DNA of 64,000 nucleotides from the NCBI GenBank assembly GCA_015501585.1, contig JADNRY010000012.1, forward strand, positions 558,001 to 622,000, in the 5' to 3' direction. This document shows positions 63,368-64,000 of the stretch, one piece after another. A program made the translations under genes and the position numbers. The stretch is from Rhodocollybia butyracea. Taxonomy: Eukaryota > Basidiomycota > Agaricomycetes > Agaricales > Omphalotaceae. The stretch's first letter is position 1. The number at the start of each line of letters is the position of its first letter. Below the pieces are notes generated by a model, which made no database searches, was not told the origin of the DNA, and saw only the letters and a program-made list of their open reading frames with translations.

Positions 63368-64000
63368 ATGGCCGTTGACCACGCAGACGGACGGTCCGAC
63401 ACTCGTATCCAAAACTATACAAAGTTTTGGAAAAAAGATACTTCGAAAGAAGGCGACGCCGACAACACCAACCGACTTGACAGCTACACTGAAGTCGTAA
63501 ACGGTACGTCTTTTAAATAACCGTGAAAAACCATACTCACTTTTACCAGGCTACTACGACGGAGCAACCGACCTCTACGAATGGGGCTGGGCCCAATCCT
63601 TCCACTTTTCGCGATTCTCAAAAGGCGAATCTTTCGCCGCTTCACTTGCTCGTCACGAACATTTCCTCGCCGCTAAAATGAACATTAAACCTGGAATGCG
63701 CGTTCTGGACGTTGGATGTGGTGTTGGTGGTCCTGCGCGTGAAATCGCAACATTCACCGATGCCAATATTGTCGGGTTGAATAATAACGAGTTTCAGGTT
63801 GGTAGGGCGAGAAAGTATACGAAGAATATGGGGCTGGAAGGTCAAGTCTCGTTTGTAAAAGGGGATTTCATGAAACTTGCGGAACGGTTTGGGGAGAACT
63901 CCTTTGATGCTGGTGGGTTGTTCCTTAGCTCTTATGGAAAATTCGCTGACAGGCTTGTAGTGTATGCCATCGAAGCAACAGTTCATGCACCAACATGGGA
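63368..64000 (+). CDS. ERG6: Sterol 24-C-methyltransferase, 5' part (cut by window end)
   Basis: Starts [20 protein letters not shown]. The enzyme methylates C24 of zymosterol with S-adenosylmethionine, a fungus-specific ergosterol step at the ER and lipid droplets. Seen: [20 protein letters not shown] (sterol-binding region I), [20 protein letters not shown], the SAM motif [35 protein letters not shown], and, after the intron at about 63912-63959, [12 protein letters not shown] at the edge. Introns: gtacgt...accag (63504-63549) and gtgggt...ttgtag. About half of the protein lies beyond 64000. Confidence 0.95.

Overview
This window is nuclear DNA of a filamentous basidiomycete, most likely a mushroom-forming Agaricomycete. 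Genes are closely packed and cut by many 45-65 nt introns, with GT-AG and several GC-AG boundaries. They encode fungal proteins: a sphingolipid C9-methyltransferase, a five-domain AROM protein, external/internal alternative NADH dehydrogenase, a CreC-like WD40 protein and BCS1-like AAA proteins. The genus cannot be named from the sequence alone. Gene models below were spliced by hand from reading frames and intron signals, so exon edges are inferences.

Region 1 (1-9096) is a stack of mobile elements. A degenerate Ty1/Copia retrotransposon runs on the minus strand, with its 5' LTR at the right and its 3' LTR cut by the window start. It carries a 1,066 bp TA-flanked terminal-inverted-repeat element, a tRNA-like sequence with A and B boxes, a 3.6 kb near-palindromic element packed with 21 bp AGGTCATGACCT repeats, a 310 bp inverted-repeat element inside that one, and a 657 bp hAT-like MITE with a perfect 8 bp target duplication. 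The Copia right LTR abuts a spliced, unrecognised gene fragment (to about 9855).

Region 2 (10.7-34 kb) is housekeeping: creC-like WD40, sphingolipid C9-methyltransferase, YIF1, pyruvate dehydrogenase E1 alpha, a Ypk/Gad8-type AGC kinase, a Cdc25-type RasGEF with SH3 and WW domains, COX6, V-ATPase subunit E and the exosome helicase MTR4. Neighbours are mostly divergent or convergent, often with short shared promoters.

Region 3 (34-46 kb) holds a tandem pair of alpha/beta-hydrolases, a Tem1/Spg1 GTPase, a catalase, a decayed BCS1-like AAA gene and the tiny TFIIH subunit TFB5.

Region 4 (46-64 kb) holds ribose-5-phosphate isomerase and the AROM gene in tandem on the plus strand (pentose phosphate and shikimate routes), a mitochondrial alternative NADH dehydrogenase, gamma-tubulin complex component 2, a small hydrophilic protein, and a divergent pair of sterol-route genes: mevalonate diphosphate decarboxylase and the start of ERG6.

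There is no clear novel defence or biosynthetic system here. The most interesting signals are the nested transposon structure, the decayed BCS1-like gene whose key changes are all G to A, conserved GC-AG introns, the CACGTG box shared by five promoter regions, and probable one-base errors in conserved genes.
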